Source of the DNA: Dehalococcoidia bacterium
Lineage (GTDB): Bacteria; Chloroflexota; Dehalococcoidia; GIF9; UBA5629
Direction: 5' to 3'
Assembly (NCBI GenBank): GCA_012961565.1
Contig: DTZC01000280.1
Location: 1-15,797 of the forward strand
Length of the DNA stretch: 15,797 nucleotides
Shown: piece after piece, positions 1 through 7,632 of the stretch
Layout: each line of letters opens with the position of its first letter
Numbering within the stretch: the stretch's first letter is position 1
Position numbers and translations under genes: made by a program
Notes under the pieces: generated by a model
Database searches by the model: none
Told to the model about the DNA's origin: nothing
The model's input: the letters and a program-made list of their open reading frames with translations, nothing else

Positions 1-382
1 CTCCCCACTCCTTAGCCATGCCCATGAAAGAAGTATTGACACCAGGCAAAACAGGAGTATCAGGAAAACGTTCAGCAATAGCCTGTACTCCGATACCACA
101 GCCCAGTGACAGAATGGTATCGACTTCACCGACCCTATCAGCAATGAGGTCGATGAATTCAGGATCACACTGCCGTTTTAGGGTATATTCCAAAAAAGAA
201 TGGCTTTCATCCCCGCTTTTCGTCTGTGCCAGCCGTAGCGCACTGTGCAGGTATGAAACTTCACGCTCACCCCCGGCATCACAAACTGTCATACAAGTAC
301 CGCAGCCCAAGATTAATATTCTCTGATAAGGAGAGACCATCCTCCTTATTTCTTCTAAAGGTTTCTGCTCGGCTACTATCAA
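1..382 (-). CDS. metV: MetV-like methylene-tetrahydrofolate reductase C-terminal family protein, 3' end missing
   Basis: The gene reads off the left edge; 127 residues are visible. I recognise the family known as MTHFR_C or MetV, the zinc or iron-sulfur partner of MetF in acetogen-type methylene-THF reductase (methyl branch of the Wood-Ljungdahl pathway). Visible hallmarks are LGCGTCMTVCDAGG near residues 25-38 (Cys27, Cys30, Cys34), KRQCDPEF near 69-76, LSLGCGIGVQ near 91-100 and FPDTPVLPGVNTSFMG near 106-121. The cysteine-rich C-terminal part expected of the family would lie outside the window. The start is TTG at 382-380, preceded by a strong AGGAGG at 395-390 with 7-base spacing. The TTG overlaps the stop of the upstream flavoprotein gene as TTGA, so the two are almost certainly cotranscribed and translationally coupled. 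A metF gene is expected further left but cannot be seen. Confidence 0.82.
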   Translation of the reverse strand, partial: MIVAEQKPLEEIRRMVSPYQRILILGCGTCMTVCDAGGEREVSYLHSALRLAQTKSGDESHSFLEYTLKRQCDPEFIDLIADRVGEVDTILSLGCGIGVQAIAERFPDTPVLPGVNTSFMGMAKEWG

Positions 383-2499
383 CTCTTCACCTCCTGCATT
401 ATCGTCGAAGCTAGATACAATTCACCAATCTGCTCGATGAACAGGTCAAGCTTTGTGCCAAGTTCTTCGTCTGCTGAACCTGGAATGAAGGCACACACAC
501 GTTCAGGTTCGAGACCAATCTGTAGCAACGTCTTTCGAACCTTTTCCACACGTTGCTGCACCCAAGAAGCGGTATTTTCCCTAGCACACTGTTCGCCGCA
601 TCCAGCTATGAATACCCCCTCTGCACCCATCTCAAAGGCATGTAGCATATGCTCTGATTCGACCCTTGCCGCACACAGTACAGGCACAATCCAGACACCA
701 GCCTTAGATTCCCTCCATAAAGTCGCCAGGGCTCCGGTGCCGAAAAGTCCGTACTGACAGCAGAAACCCACCACGAATGGCTTAGCTTTAGATTCTACGG
801 CTGATTTCAGAATGTGATGTAATTCACTATCTATGTGTCTTCGGTCATAAGGTTTCCGCAGAATCACTACCTTGGCTGGACATTCCGCAACACATATCCC
901 ACAAGCCAGACACTGGCTTGCTGGTATCTCAATCGTGCCAGAAGCATCCAAGTGAGGGACATGATATGGGCATACTCTGAGACATGTCAGGCAAGTGGCA
1001 CATCTTTCCTGAGACAAAATTTCAGCGCCCATGCCACATCTGAGGCATCTCCTTGCTTCACTTATTGCCGCTATCCAATCATACACAAGCTCTACTGGCT
1101 TGAAATCTCCTGCCCTAGTCTCTGGTGGCAGAATCGGAGGCTCGAGCCGGCTGACTTTCCTTATCATCTCTATTGTTTCAGGAAGCAAGTCGCCACTGAG
1201 AGTCTCTCTGGCTTGTTTACCGACTTGCGGATACCTGTGCTGAAGGTAGTCATCAATGCGAGAAGCTGCCAGCTTGCCGGCTGCTAAAGCTTCGGTTACA
1301 GTGGCTGGACCCGTAACAGCATCCCCACCGGCAAAGACACCGGGTCTGTTTGTTGTAAGCGTCACAGGGTCAACCTGAATGGTACTCCCCCTGCCTGTTC
1401 GGAGGCGGAAGTCACCGGGAGTCTCAGGTGCCTGTCCAATCGCGGTAATTAAAACATCCACCTGCCATTGAAATTCGCTGCCTTTGATTGGTATCGGTTG
1501 CCGTCTGCCGCTGGCATCCGGTTCGCCAAGCTTCATCCGCACACAGGTTACCACCAGCTTCCCGTCTCGCTTCCTCGTTATTTTCACCGGCGCCACCAAA
1601 AAGATAATCTCCACCCCCTCTTCCAAGGCTTGCTCTACTTCTAAAGGGTCTGCTGGCATTTCTGTTCGGCTGCGGCGGTACAAGATGCTTACCTTACTTG
1701 CGCCCAAGCGGAGAGCTGTACGAGCAGCATCGATTGCCACGTTTCCCCCACCCACAACAGCCACTTTTTCCCCGAGAGAGGGCTTGAGACCAAGATTTAC
1801 CTCGCGCAGAAAAGTTGCTCCGTCCAGTACTCCGGGATTGTCCTCGCCTTCTATTCCCATCCTCAGGCTTTGGTGGGCACCAATGGTTACAAAGGCAGCC
1901 TTGTACCCCATCTCGAATAGCAAGTCCAATGAGACCACCCGGGTATTTGTTCTGATTTCAACCCCCATTTGGGTCAGTCTTTGCTCCTCCGCATCTAGCA
2001 CATCGCGGGGGAGACGATACTGCGGGATTCCTACGCGAAGCATGCCACCAATATGCGAGTGAGCCTCAAAGATAGTGACGGGATACCCCAGTTTCCTAAG
2101 ATAATAAGCACAAGCCATTCCCGCTGGTCCTGAACCTACTACAGCCACCTTTTCGCTATGGGTGGTTTCGGCCGTAGCATACACCATTCTGTCGCCACCG
2201 AACTCCACTGCGAATCTTTTTAAGGAACGAATAGCAATAGGCTTATCAACCTGATTGCGCCTGCAAGCTTCCTCGCAGGGATGAGTGCAAACATATGCAC
2301 AGATAGACGAAAACGGGTTACCTTCTCTTATGACCTGTAATGCCTCCATAATCCTCCCCTGGGCAACCAAGTCAACGTATTCTCTTATTTCCATACGCAG
2401 GGGACAGGCAGCTTGACAAGGGGGTATTAGACTGCGGTCAGAAAGAGGTCTCTCCGTCCTGCTGGTTCGGTAGTTATTATCTGCTAGGGCTGGACACAT
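379..2499 (-). CDS. Fused flavoprotein: GltD-like NAD(P)H oxidoreductase, ferredoxin domain and MvhD-like domain
   Basis: A 706-residue redox protein with four visible parts. Residues 28-80 form a DPD/GltD-type iron-sulfur domain (CQAAC at 28-32, then ICAYVCTHPCEEAC at 66-79). Residues 117-415 are a two-dinucleotide flavoprotein: VAVVGSGPAG at 118-127 for FAD, VAVVGGGNVAIDAA at 246-259 for NAD(P)H, and GVFAGGDAVTGPATVTEA at 387-404. Residues 485-541 hold ferredoxin motifs (CLRC at 485, CATCLTCLRVC at 500-510, CLACGICVAEC at 530-540). Residues 574-693 resemble MvhD, the delta subunit that links hydrogenase or NAD(P)H dehydrogenases to heterodisulfide reductases (FCC at 579, LCAARVESE at 609, AGCGEQC at 632). 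No signal peptide or membrane segment is seen. The ATG at 2499 follows AGGAG at 2510-2506. It is first in an operon with metV, so I infer it passes NAD(P)H electrons to a methylene-THF reductase. Acceptor and direction are not shown by the sequence. Confidence 0.85.
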   Translation of the reverse strand: MCPALADNNYRTSRTERPLSDRSLIPPCQAACPLRMEIREYVDLVAQGRIMEALQVIREGNPFSSICAYVCTHPCEEACRRNQVDKPIAIRSLKRFAVEFGGDRMVYATAETTHSEKVAVVGSGPAGMACAYYLRKLGYPVTIFEAHSHIGGMLRVGIPQYRLPRDVLDAEEQRLTQMGVEIRTNTRVVSLDLLFEMGYKAAFVTIGAHQSLRMGIEGEDNPGVLDGATFLREVNLGLKPSLGEKVAVVGGGNVAIDAARTALRLGASKVSILYRRSRTEMPADPLEVEQALEEGVEIIFLVAPVKITRKRDGKLVVTCVRMKLGEPDASGRRQPIPIKGSEFQWQVDVLITAIGQAPETPGDFRLRTGRGSTIQVDPVTLTTNRPGVFAGGDAVTGPATVTEALAAGKLAASRIDDYLQHRYPQVGKQARETLSGDLLPETIEMIRKVSRLEPPILPPETRAGDFKPVELVYDWIAAISEARRCLRCGMGAEILSQERCATCLTCLRVCPYHVPHLDASGTIEIPASQCLACGICVAECPAKVVILRKPYDRRHIDSELHHILKSAVESKAKPFVVGFCCQYGLFGTGALATLWRESKAGVWIVPVLCAARVESEHMLHAFEMGAEGVFIAGCGEQCARENTASWVQQRVEKVRKTLLQIGLEPERVCAFIPGSADEELGTKLDLFIEQIGELYLASTIMQEVKS

Positions 2500-2529
2500 G
2501 CGTCACTCCTGTGAAGCTTCTAATAAAGG

Positions 2530-2559
2530 ATAGTACCCAGCTCTTATGAGAATTGGCAA
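2530..2559 (-). promoter_or_regulatory. Candidate sigma70 promoter of the flavoprotein-metV operon
   Basis: On the minus strand TTGCCA (2559-2554) and TACTAT (2535-2530) are separated by 18 bases. This matches the -35 consensus at 5 of 6 positions and the -10 at 4 of 6. Transcription would start near 2523, about 24 bases before the ATG at 2499. The -35 element lies right beside the second copy of the direct repeat at 2561-2583. Confidence 0.4.
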
Positions 2560-2560
2560 T

Positions 2561-2653
2561 AGGAAATACCCTGGGAAAGGATAGCTGGATTTCTAGGATT
2601 ATTACTGGAAATAACCTTTGATTCTGCCCAGGAAAATACCTGGGCACAGGATA
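2561..2653. repeat. Two imperfect direct repeats, candidate operators of the flavoprotein operon
   Basis: Copy A (2561-2583) and copy B (2630-2653) both read AGGAAA, then TACC(C)TGGG, then an AGGATA end. They differ by a base or two in each spacer, and equivalent ends are 70 bases apart. A further AAGGATA lies at 2526-2532, over the putative -10. The repeats lie between the end of the response regulator gene and the flavoprotein start, with copy A touching the putative -35. They are plausible binding sites for a regulator, possibly the adjacent NarL-type protein. That link is inference. Confidence 0.45.
2625..2646. repeat. Perfect 8-bp inverted repeat with 6-base loop
   Basis: TGCCCAGG (2625-2632) and CCTGGGCA (2639-2646) are perfectly complementary around AAAATA. 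The site lies 44 bases past the stop of the response regulator gene and overlaps repeat copy B. On the minus strand the bases after the stem are not a T run, so it is a poor intrinsic terminator. It looks more like a dyad operator, or a hairpin that protects the regulator mRNA end. Confidence 0.5.
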
Positions 2654-2689
2654 TATCAGGAGAGTAGGACTGGGAGGTTTCCAGAACTG

Positions 2690-3343
2690 CTACGGGGCTA
2701 TAATTCCCTTGCGTATGGCGAACTTGATGAGGTCAGTTTTATTATGAAGGTCTAGTTTATTCATTAAGCTGGTCTTATACCATTCTACCGTCTTGGGGCT
2801 GACTACCAGCATATCGGCTATCTCTCGGGCGGTATGCCCCTCAGCCACCAGCTTCAGTACTTCTCTCTCTCTGTCGGTCAACTGGTGATAGGGATCCTTT
2901 TCACCCTGGGCACTTCTTTTCAGTCGATATTCTTGGACTAGAGCTGTTGCTGCCGATGGTGACAGAAACGATTCACCTCTATACACAGTCTGAATTGCTA
3001 AAGCAAGCTCCGAAAATGCAGCCATCTTGGTAACAAAGCCACTGGCACCTGCTTCAATGACAGGAATTACGTAATCATTATCGTCATATTGCGTGAGCGC
3101 CAGCACCTTGGTGTCTGGAAAGTACTTGCGTATTCTACGCGTTGCCTCCAGCCCACCCATAACAGGCATTGCCAGGTCCATAAGCACTACATCTGGTGCC
3201 AGTTGTTCTACTCTTTCTAGTGCCTCCTTACCATGTGTTGCCTCTCCGACCACTTCTATGTCTGCAACGAGCTCTAACAGAGCTCTGATTCCATCGCGCA
3301 CAAGAGTATGGTCATCAACTATCAGCACCTTTATCTTTTTCAT
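2690..3343 (-). CDS. NarL/FixJ-family response regulator
   Basis: A 217-residue two-domain transcription regulator. The receiver (residues 4-120) has the acidic pair Asp10/Asp11, the phospho-acceptor Asp56 in VVLMDLAMP, Thr84 in LALTQYD and Lys106 in FVTKMA. The C-terminal LuxR-type helix-turn-helix spans about 154-215, with LTDREREVLKLVAEGHTAREIADML and the recognition helix region SPKTVEWYKTSLMNKL. It should be phosphorylated by the overlapping sensor kinase encoded just upstream. The start codon at 3343 lies 29 bases inside the end of the kinase gene. Its only good Shine-Dalgarno (AGGAG, 3348-3344) touches the ATG with no spacer, so efficient translation probably depends on ribosomes finishing the kinase. 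Its targets are unknown; the operon directly downstream is the obvious candidate. Confidence 0.92.
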   Translation of the reverse strand: MKKIKVLIVDDHTLVRDGIRALLELVADIEVVGEATHGKEALERVEQLAPDVVLMDLAMPVMGGLEATRRIRKYFPDTKVLALTQYDDNDYVIPVIEAGASGFVTKMAAFSELALAIQTVYRGESFLSPSAATALVQEYRLKRSAQGEKDPYHQLTDREREVLKLVAEGHTAREIADMLVVSPKTVEWYKTSLMNKLDLHNKTDLIKFAIRKGIIAP

Positions 3344-4985
3344 CTCCTGTATTTGCCGGAAGCGGAATATTCACAGTAACCCTTGTTCCCTGTCCGGGAC
3401 GTGATTCAACTCTGCAATTGCCTCCTACCAACCTCACTCTTTCTTTTATGGTAAATAGACCTGCTCCGCGACCACTAGGGTCTACTTTTGTAAGCTTGCT
3501 GACATCAAAGCCTCTGCCGTCGTCCTCTATCCGTAACACACATCTACTGGTGTCACAATTTAAACTGATTGAGGCATTTTTTGCATTTGAATGCTTCATA
3601 ATATTGCCTATTATCCCTTGAGCAACACGGAATAGCGTCACCTCGATTTCTGGAGAGAAACGTCGATCTGTGCCCTGAAATTCGGCAGAGACATTAATTC
3701 CCTGAGGTTGAAGAGTATCCTTAGCATAGCGATGAATTGCTGCTGGCATTCCCAATTCATCTAGCAATGTGGGACGAAGCTCCTTCATAAGCTTGACTAT
3801 GTCATTGCCCACACGAACCATGTAGGAATGTATCATCCTAAGACGCTTTAAGACATCGGCATCAATAATGCCTTTCGTTTCTGCCATTCCTATTGCCGCT
3901 TGCAGGCTGAGTGTCAGGCTAGTAATAGCCTGACTGGTTTCATCATGTAACTCCCGGGCTATCCTCTTCCGCTCATCTTCTTGTGCAGTTAGAGCATGTT
4001 GAAGTAGAATTTGGTATCTTTTAGCCGCGTTTGACAGCCTTTCATAAAGTTTCGCCTGTTCGATTGCAGCTCCAATCTGACAGCCCATTGAGTTCAAAAG
4101 GTACAGGTCATCCTCACTAAACTGACTGGGCATATGGCTGGCAATGTTCAACACCCCTACTACCTTGTCCTTCGCTTTCAACGGAATGCTGGTGAATCCT
4201 TTCAGACCTTCGGTGCTAACCAAATCGCGACGGGCAGCACGGGGGTCTCTGGAGATGTCCTCTAATAGAATGGGCTCTCCGGTCTTGGCTACCGTACCTG
4301 CTATGCCCTTCCCCACAGGCATGCGCATCTCCTGAGCATATCTTGTGGATAGACCACGGTACACACGGTATCTCAGCATTCGTTCTTTCTCATCAAGAAG
4401 CAGTATTCCACCTATTTCACCATTGACAGCCTCCAGAGCAATATCCAAACATACATTTAGCATGCCATCTAGATTGCGCAAGCCACTAGTCGCGCTTGAA
4501 ATCCGACTTAGAGCCTGCAGATGGTGATGTCGCCTTACAATCTGATGCTCCAGGTCTCTTTCTACAGTAACGTCTCGTCTTAGTTCAGCCACTGCATTAA
4601 TATTGCCATGGTTGTCCCTCAACGGATACATGCTAATTCTGACATACTTACTGTGGCTGGCATCTGAACTCGGAGCGCGTTTCGCATGAACAATTACGCA
4701 CGGTCTGCCGCCCTGCAATACCTTTTCCAGCGGACATAACCATAAAGGTGCATTGCAAGGACTGCTCCGGTTCTCAAATATCTCGTAGCACAGCTTGCCT
4801 AGAGGAACATCTGCATCTTTGTCTAGCTTATGCACCAGAGCAGAGTTGACAAGCTGTACACGGTATTCCCTATTTATAACAAAAAAATCGTCCTCTAAGC
4901 TATCAACCAAGTCTTGGAAACTTAAGTCTAACGGCAGGTCTCTAATGCCAAGTTGTGTGTCTGAAACCGTCTCAGCCATCTCCAC
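3315..4985 (-). CDS. Cytoplasmic PAS-GAF sensor histidine kinase (HisKA_3 type)
   Basis: A 556-residue kinase with no visible membrane segment, so the signal is probably intracellular. The PAS domain spans about 22-145 and carries a cysteine set (Cys66, Cys77, Cys84, Cys96; LCYEIFENRSSPC then LWLCPLEKV). The GAF domain spans about 165-315 (MPVGKGIAGTVAKTGEPILL at 222-241). The HisKA_3 dimerisation helix has DERKRIARELHDETSQ with the phospho-accepting His347. The HATPase domain spans about 445-543 with N461 in the N box, DDGRGFD at 488-494 and GRGAGLFTIKERV at 505-517. The start is uncertain: GTG at 4985 or ATG at 4979, the latter with GGAG almost abutting it. The partner is the overlapping NarL-type regulator. 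The PAS cysteines suggest a redox, metal or cofactor signal, but the ligand cannot be read from the sequence. Confidence 0.92.
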   Translation of the reverse strand: MEMAETVSDTQLGIRDLPLDLSFQDLVDSLEDDFFVINREYRVQLVNSALVHKLDKDADVPLGKLCYEIFENRSSPCNAPLWLCPLEKVLQGGRPCVIVHAKRAPSSDASHSKYVRISMYPLRDNHGNINAVAELRRDVTVERDLEHQIVRRHHHLQALSRISSATSGLRNLDGMLNVCLDIALEAVNGEIGGILLLDEKERMLRYRVYRGLSTRYAQEMRMPVGKGIAGTVAKTGEPILLEDISRDPRAARRDLVSTEGLKGFTSIPLKAKDKVVGVLNIASHMPSQFSEDDLYLLNSMGCQIGAAIEQAKLYERLSNAAKRYQILLQHALTAQEDERKRIARELHDETSQAITSLTLSLQAAIGMAETKGIIDADVLKRLRMIHSYMVRVGNDIVKLMKELRPTLLDELGMPAAIHRYAKDTLQPQGINVSAEFQGTDRRFSPEIEVTLFRVAQGIIGNIMKHSNAKNASISLNCDTSRCVLRIEDDGRGFDVSKLTKVDPSGRGAGLFTIKERVRLVGGNCRVESRPGQGTRVTVNIPLPANTGDEKDKGADS

Positions 4986-5003
4986 TCACGTTCCCGTGTC
5001 CAT

Positions 5004-5032
5004 AAAATAGAGCAATCACCAAGCTTTGTCAA
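5004..5032 (-). promoter_or_regulatory. Sigma70-type promoter of the kinase-regulator operon
   Basis: On the minus strand a perfect TTGACA (5032-5027) is followed, after exactly 17 bases, by TATTTT (5009-5004), which matches the -10 at 4 of 6 positions. The predicted start near 4997 gives a leader of only about 12 bases before the GTG at 4985, or 18 before the ATG at 4979. The rest of the 204-base gap to the STT3 gene shows no clear terminator. Confidence 0.6.
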
Positions 5033-5189
5033 GCCGACTTAAAGGAGAATGCTTTGCTAGCAGTTGATATTGACTATGAAACAGGTCCACCCCAGGACGT
5101 CTTCTATACTGTAAAAAGGAGCTAATCGGCAACTGAAGAATAAAAATGTTTTTGCGAGGCGCTGATAGGAAATTTAAGCTAAGTGTCAG

Positions 5190-7529
5190 TTATTCAACGT
5201 GTTCGAAAATCTTAACCTCTGGAATCAGACTGCCATCAGGCAACGCCATGGAACTTTCAGAGCTATAAACCAGCCTATAGTGCTCCAAGGCTTCCAACGG
5301 TACCGGACTCACGAACGGGTTGAAGCCGACTATCCGGTAGTTAGCTGAATCCTGACTGGCAATATAAGCTTGAGCCTCATAGTAAGTGGAAAAAGACTTC
5401 ACTTCGGCAATTTCCTTGTAGTGCTTACCTTCTCGGGTTGTTCTGTCAACAAAGGAAATTACCGTGCACCTGCGGGGGGCGACCTGTTTGCCATCGAAAT
5501 TGTATAACCTGACAAGCAGAGTACGGTAGTATTCGGGGTAATACACCGGGACTGGATACGCCCTAGCACCTCGCGGCTGATAATAGACGTCGAAAAACCT
5601 GTCCAAGCTATTGCCGCTAAGCTTAGCTACGGCATGAAATTTACCACCTAGCGGCATCGCTGTAGCATAATCCACGATTACATATTTAGAACCCCACCTA
5701 TGTGACAAAACCTTGTTAGCTGCAGCCTCGTCCTGAGCAGCGAAAATGTAAGCTTCACCTCTATGGCTGGTTCCAGGGGTGGACGTTGGAATCCGCCGAC
5801 CAATGCGGATTAACCAGTACCCGTAGTCCCACCATGCCGTAACCCCGTAAGCAGTTTGTGGATAGTCATATCTTTCACCTAGTGGAGGTGGTTCATAAAG
5901 CTCATAGTAGGAATCTGGGCTGCCAAATGGTTCGGGTGTGTTGTCACGCAGCCAAGAAAGGGATTCACACCAGGCATCGCTGGGGGCAAACTGCGGGTGA
6001 GTGGCAACATCAATCGCAGGCTTAGCGCCCCCTGGTAGGGGACCAATATTGGGATAGAATACAAGGATGATAATAACAATCATTCCCAATGTCATGTTCA
6101 CAGCGCTTGCTCCAGACCGCGATTTGAGCTTGGTACGCTTTTTCGGCAGCTTGGTTATCTTAGACTCAGAGAAGGCATGCGTCTGTAGCTTTCCAAAACC
6201 GCTGAACTCGAGTATCAGCCAAGAGATATATGCGGTGAGTAAGGCAACATTAACAGCGAAATAGTAGCAGAAGCGGCGCATGGACAAAGCGGCGGCCAGC
6301 ATTATCAGGCTCCAGATGACAAATGCTCCTTTGCTTGGCTCATCGCGCCTGATGACGGAATAACTAACAAAAGCCAAGGCGAGCAGACTCAAAAAGAACC
6401 CTGTTGTAAAATTGCCCCAAGCAATTGACAGGGTGAAATCGCCAGCGGAGAGAAGCAGCGGCTGCATTTCCAAGATGGTCGTCGTAGTAGGCCAGGTGAA
6501 AATGCCAAAGCTGCCCACCATAATACGTAATAGTTGCGGATTGATAACACAGACAACTGCAATCCCGACTAGCCCTAATCCCAAGGTAGCTGCCAGGTAG
6601 TAAGCTGGTTTCATGCCGCGCTGTGTCAGGAAATATGAAACCGCCGCCAAGGCGATGGGAACCAATATAGCCATAAACGAGGCAATCAAGGTCAACTTAT
6701 CTTGCAAAACAGGTAGAAACACCAGTAGCGAAATGCCGAAGAGAGGTGTAGTAACTACACAAAGGTAAATAGTAGAATTTCCCCTCAAATGGTCAGCTAT
6801 GAACAGCGCTACGACACTAGCGAAAATGATAAAGACGAATAGCAACGCACCTTGCCAGGCGAGAAAGTAAATGCCTAAGAAGACCCCTGCCAAGAGACTG
6901 TAGGTGAATGCCTTGGCTATTGCTGCCCAGTTCCAGTTGCCGAAATCAGCGAGATTCTCTCTGTTTTCTTTGGCATTCTTCACTGCCAGAAGAAAGAGCA
7001 GCATTGTCACTGTGCTGAGAAACACTTCAACAATATGGCTGTCGGTAAAGCCCAGTATCGACCTGCCCAGGAATTCTCCAGGAAGAACAGCAACCAAGCC
7101 GGCGGCTATCACGCCTACCCAGCGGTTAAACAGTGCCTTGCCGATGAAATAAACTGGCACAACAGTTAACGCACCCAACACGGCTGGGAAGTAGACTGCT
7201 ACCACATCGATGGTCTGCTGAGTTGGTGCTCCCAGTCCAACAAGCCAAATCACACTGGCAAGAAAGTAGGCAAAAAAAGGACGAATATCAATCACTGTAC
7301 CACTGGGCCAGAGCATATAGGGGTCAAAGGAGAACAGGTGAGGAAAGTTGGCAACCAGATTGTCCACTATGCGCATATAATAATAGGCATCAACACCGGT
7401 AAATTTTATCCACTCGCCGGCAAAGACCTGGTCATAGGGGAGAGCAATTCTAAGAAAAAGTGCAACTCCGAAGAACAGGGCCACTAGGATTGCAGCAATA
7501 GCCTTTTCAAGAGGTCTCTTCTGGTTCAC
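5190..7529 (-). CDS. STT3/AglB/PglB-family oligosaccharyltransferase
   Basis: A 779-residue membrane protein of the STT3 family, which transfers a lipid-linked glycan to asparagine in N-X-S/T sequons on the outer face of the cytoplasmic membrane. The first 20 or so residues form a membrane anchor, and about a dozen hydrophobic segments run to residue 495. Family motifs are visible: VDAYYYMRIVDN with Asp47 (first acidic motif), LGFTDSHIVEV with Asp163 (second acidic motif), TTILEMQP with Glu354 (the TIxE-type loop), SMRRFCYYF at 416-424, and the signature WWDYG at 566-570 that opens the extracytoplasmic globular domain. The region 445-475 is basic and charged, a likely linker before the last membrane helix. 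The start is GTG at 7529, with AAAGGT ending 6 bases upstream. It stands alone; no glycosyltransferase or flippase gene lies next to it, so the glycan donor is made elsewhere. Confidence 0.9.
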   Translation of the reverse strand: MNQKRPLEKAIAAILVALFFGVALFLRIALPYDQVFAGEWIKFTGVDAYYYMRIVDNLVANFPHLFSFDPYMLWPSGTVIDIRPFFAYFLASVIWLVGLGAPTQQTIDVVAVYFPAVLGALTVVPVYFIGKALFNRWVGVIAAGLVAVLPGEFLGRSILGFTDSHIVEVFLSTVTMLLFLLAVKNAKENRENLADFGNWNWAAIAKAFTYSLLAGVFLGIYFLAWQGALLFVFIIFASVVALFIADHLRGNSTIYLCVVTTPLFGISLLVFLPVLQDKLTLIASFMAILVPIALAAVSYFLTQRGMKPAYYLAATLGLGLVGIAVVCVINPQLLRIMVGSFGIFTWPTTTTILEMQPLLLSAGDFTLSIAWGNFTTGFFLSLLALAFVSYSVIRRDEPSKGAFVIWSLIMLAAALSMRRFCYYFAVNVALLTAYISWLILEFSGFGKLQTHAFSESKITKLPKKRTKLKSRSGASAVNMTLGMIVIIILVFYPNIGPLPGGAKPAIDVATHPQFAPSDAWCESLSWLRDNTPEPFGSPDSYYELYEPPPLGERYDYPQTAYGVTAWWDYGYWLIRIGRRIPTSTPGTSHRGEAYIFAAQDEAAANKVLSHRWGSKYVIVDYATAMPLGGKFHAVAKLSGNSLDRFFDVYYQPRGARAYPVPVYYPEYYRTLLVRLYNFDGKQVAPRRCTVISFVDRTTREGKHYKEIAEVKSFSTYYEAQAYIASQDSANYRIVGFNPFVSPVPLEALEHYRLVYSSESSMALPDGSLIPEVKIFEHVE

Positions 7530-7548
7530 CTGCTGACCTTTGGACTAG

Positions 7549-7577
7549 ATTATAATCCTGGCCTATTTCCAATGCAA
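7549..7577 (-). promoter_or_regulatory. Promoter of the STT3 gene
   Basis: On the minus strand a perfect TATAAT (7554-7549) lies 17 bases after TTGCAT (7577-7572), a weak -35 that keeps only the TTG. Transcription would start near 7542, giving a 12-14 base leader that just includes the Shine-Dalgarno before GTG 7529. It is back to back with the riboswitch promoter. Confidence 0.45.
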
Positions 7578-7597
7578 GATAAATGCATCCACTGCTG

Positions 7598-7626
7598 TTG
7601 ACTTCCAGTTCATTTCGAGTTATTCT
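7598..7626 (+). promoter_or_regulatory. Promoter of the cobalamin riboswitch transcript
   Basis: TTGACT (7598-7603, 5 of 6 matches) and TATTCT (7621-7626, 4 of 6) are separated by 17 bases. The predicted start near 7633 falls just before the first conserved part of the riboswitch, as expected for its promoter. Confidence 0.6.
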
Positions 7627-7632
7627 TTAGCC

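Noticed and set aside
835..1287. 150-residue plus-strand frame inside the flavoprotein gene
   Set aside because: Antisense shadow of a gene whose motifs are clear on the minus strand; no ribosome site or family match.
2625..2646. Intrinsic terminator for the response regulator gene
   Set aside because: The hairpin is perfect but is not followed by a T run on the minus strand.
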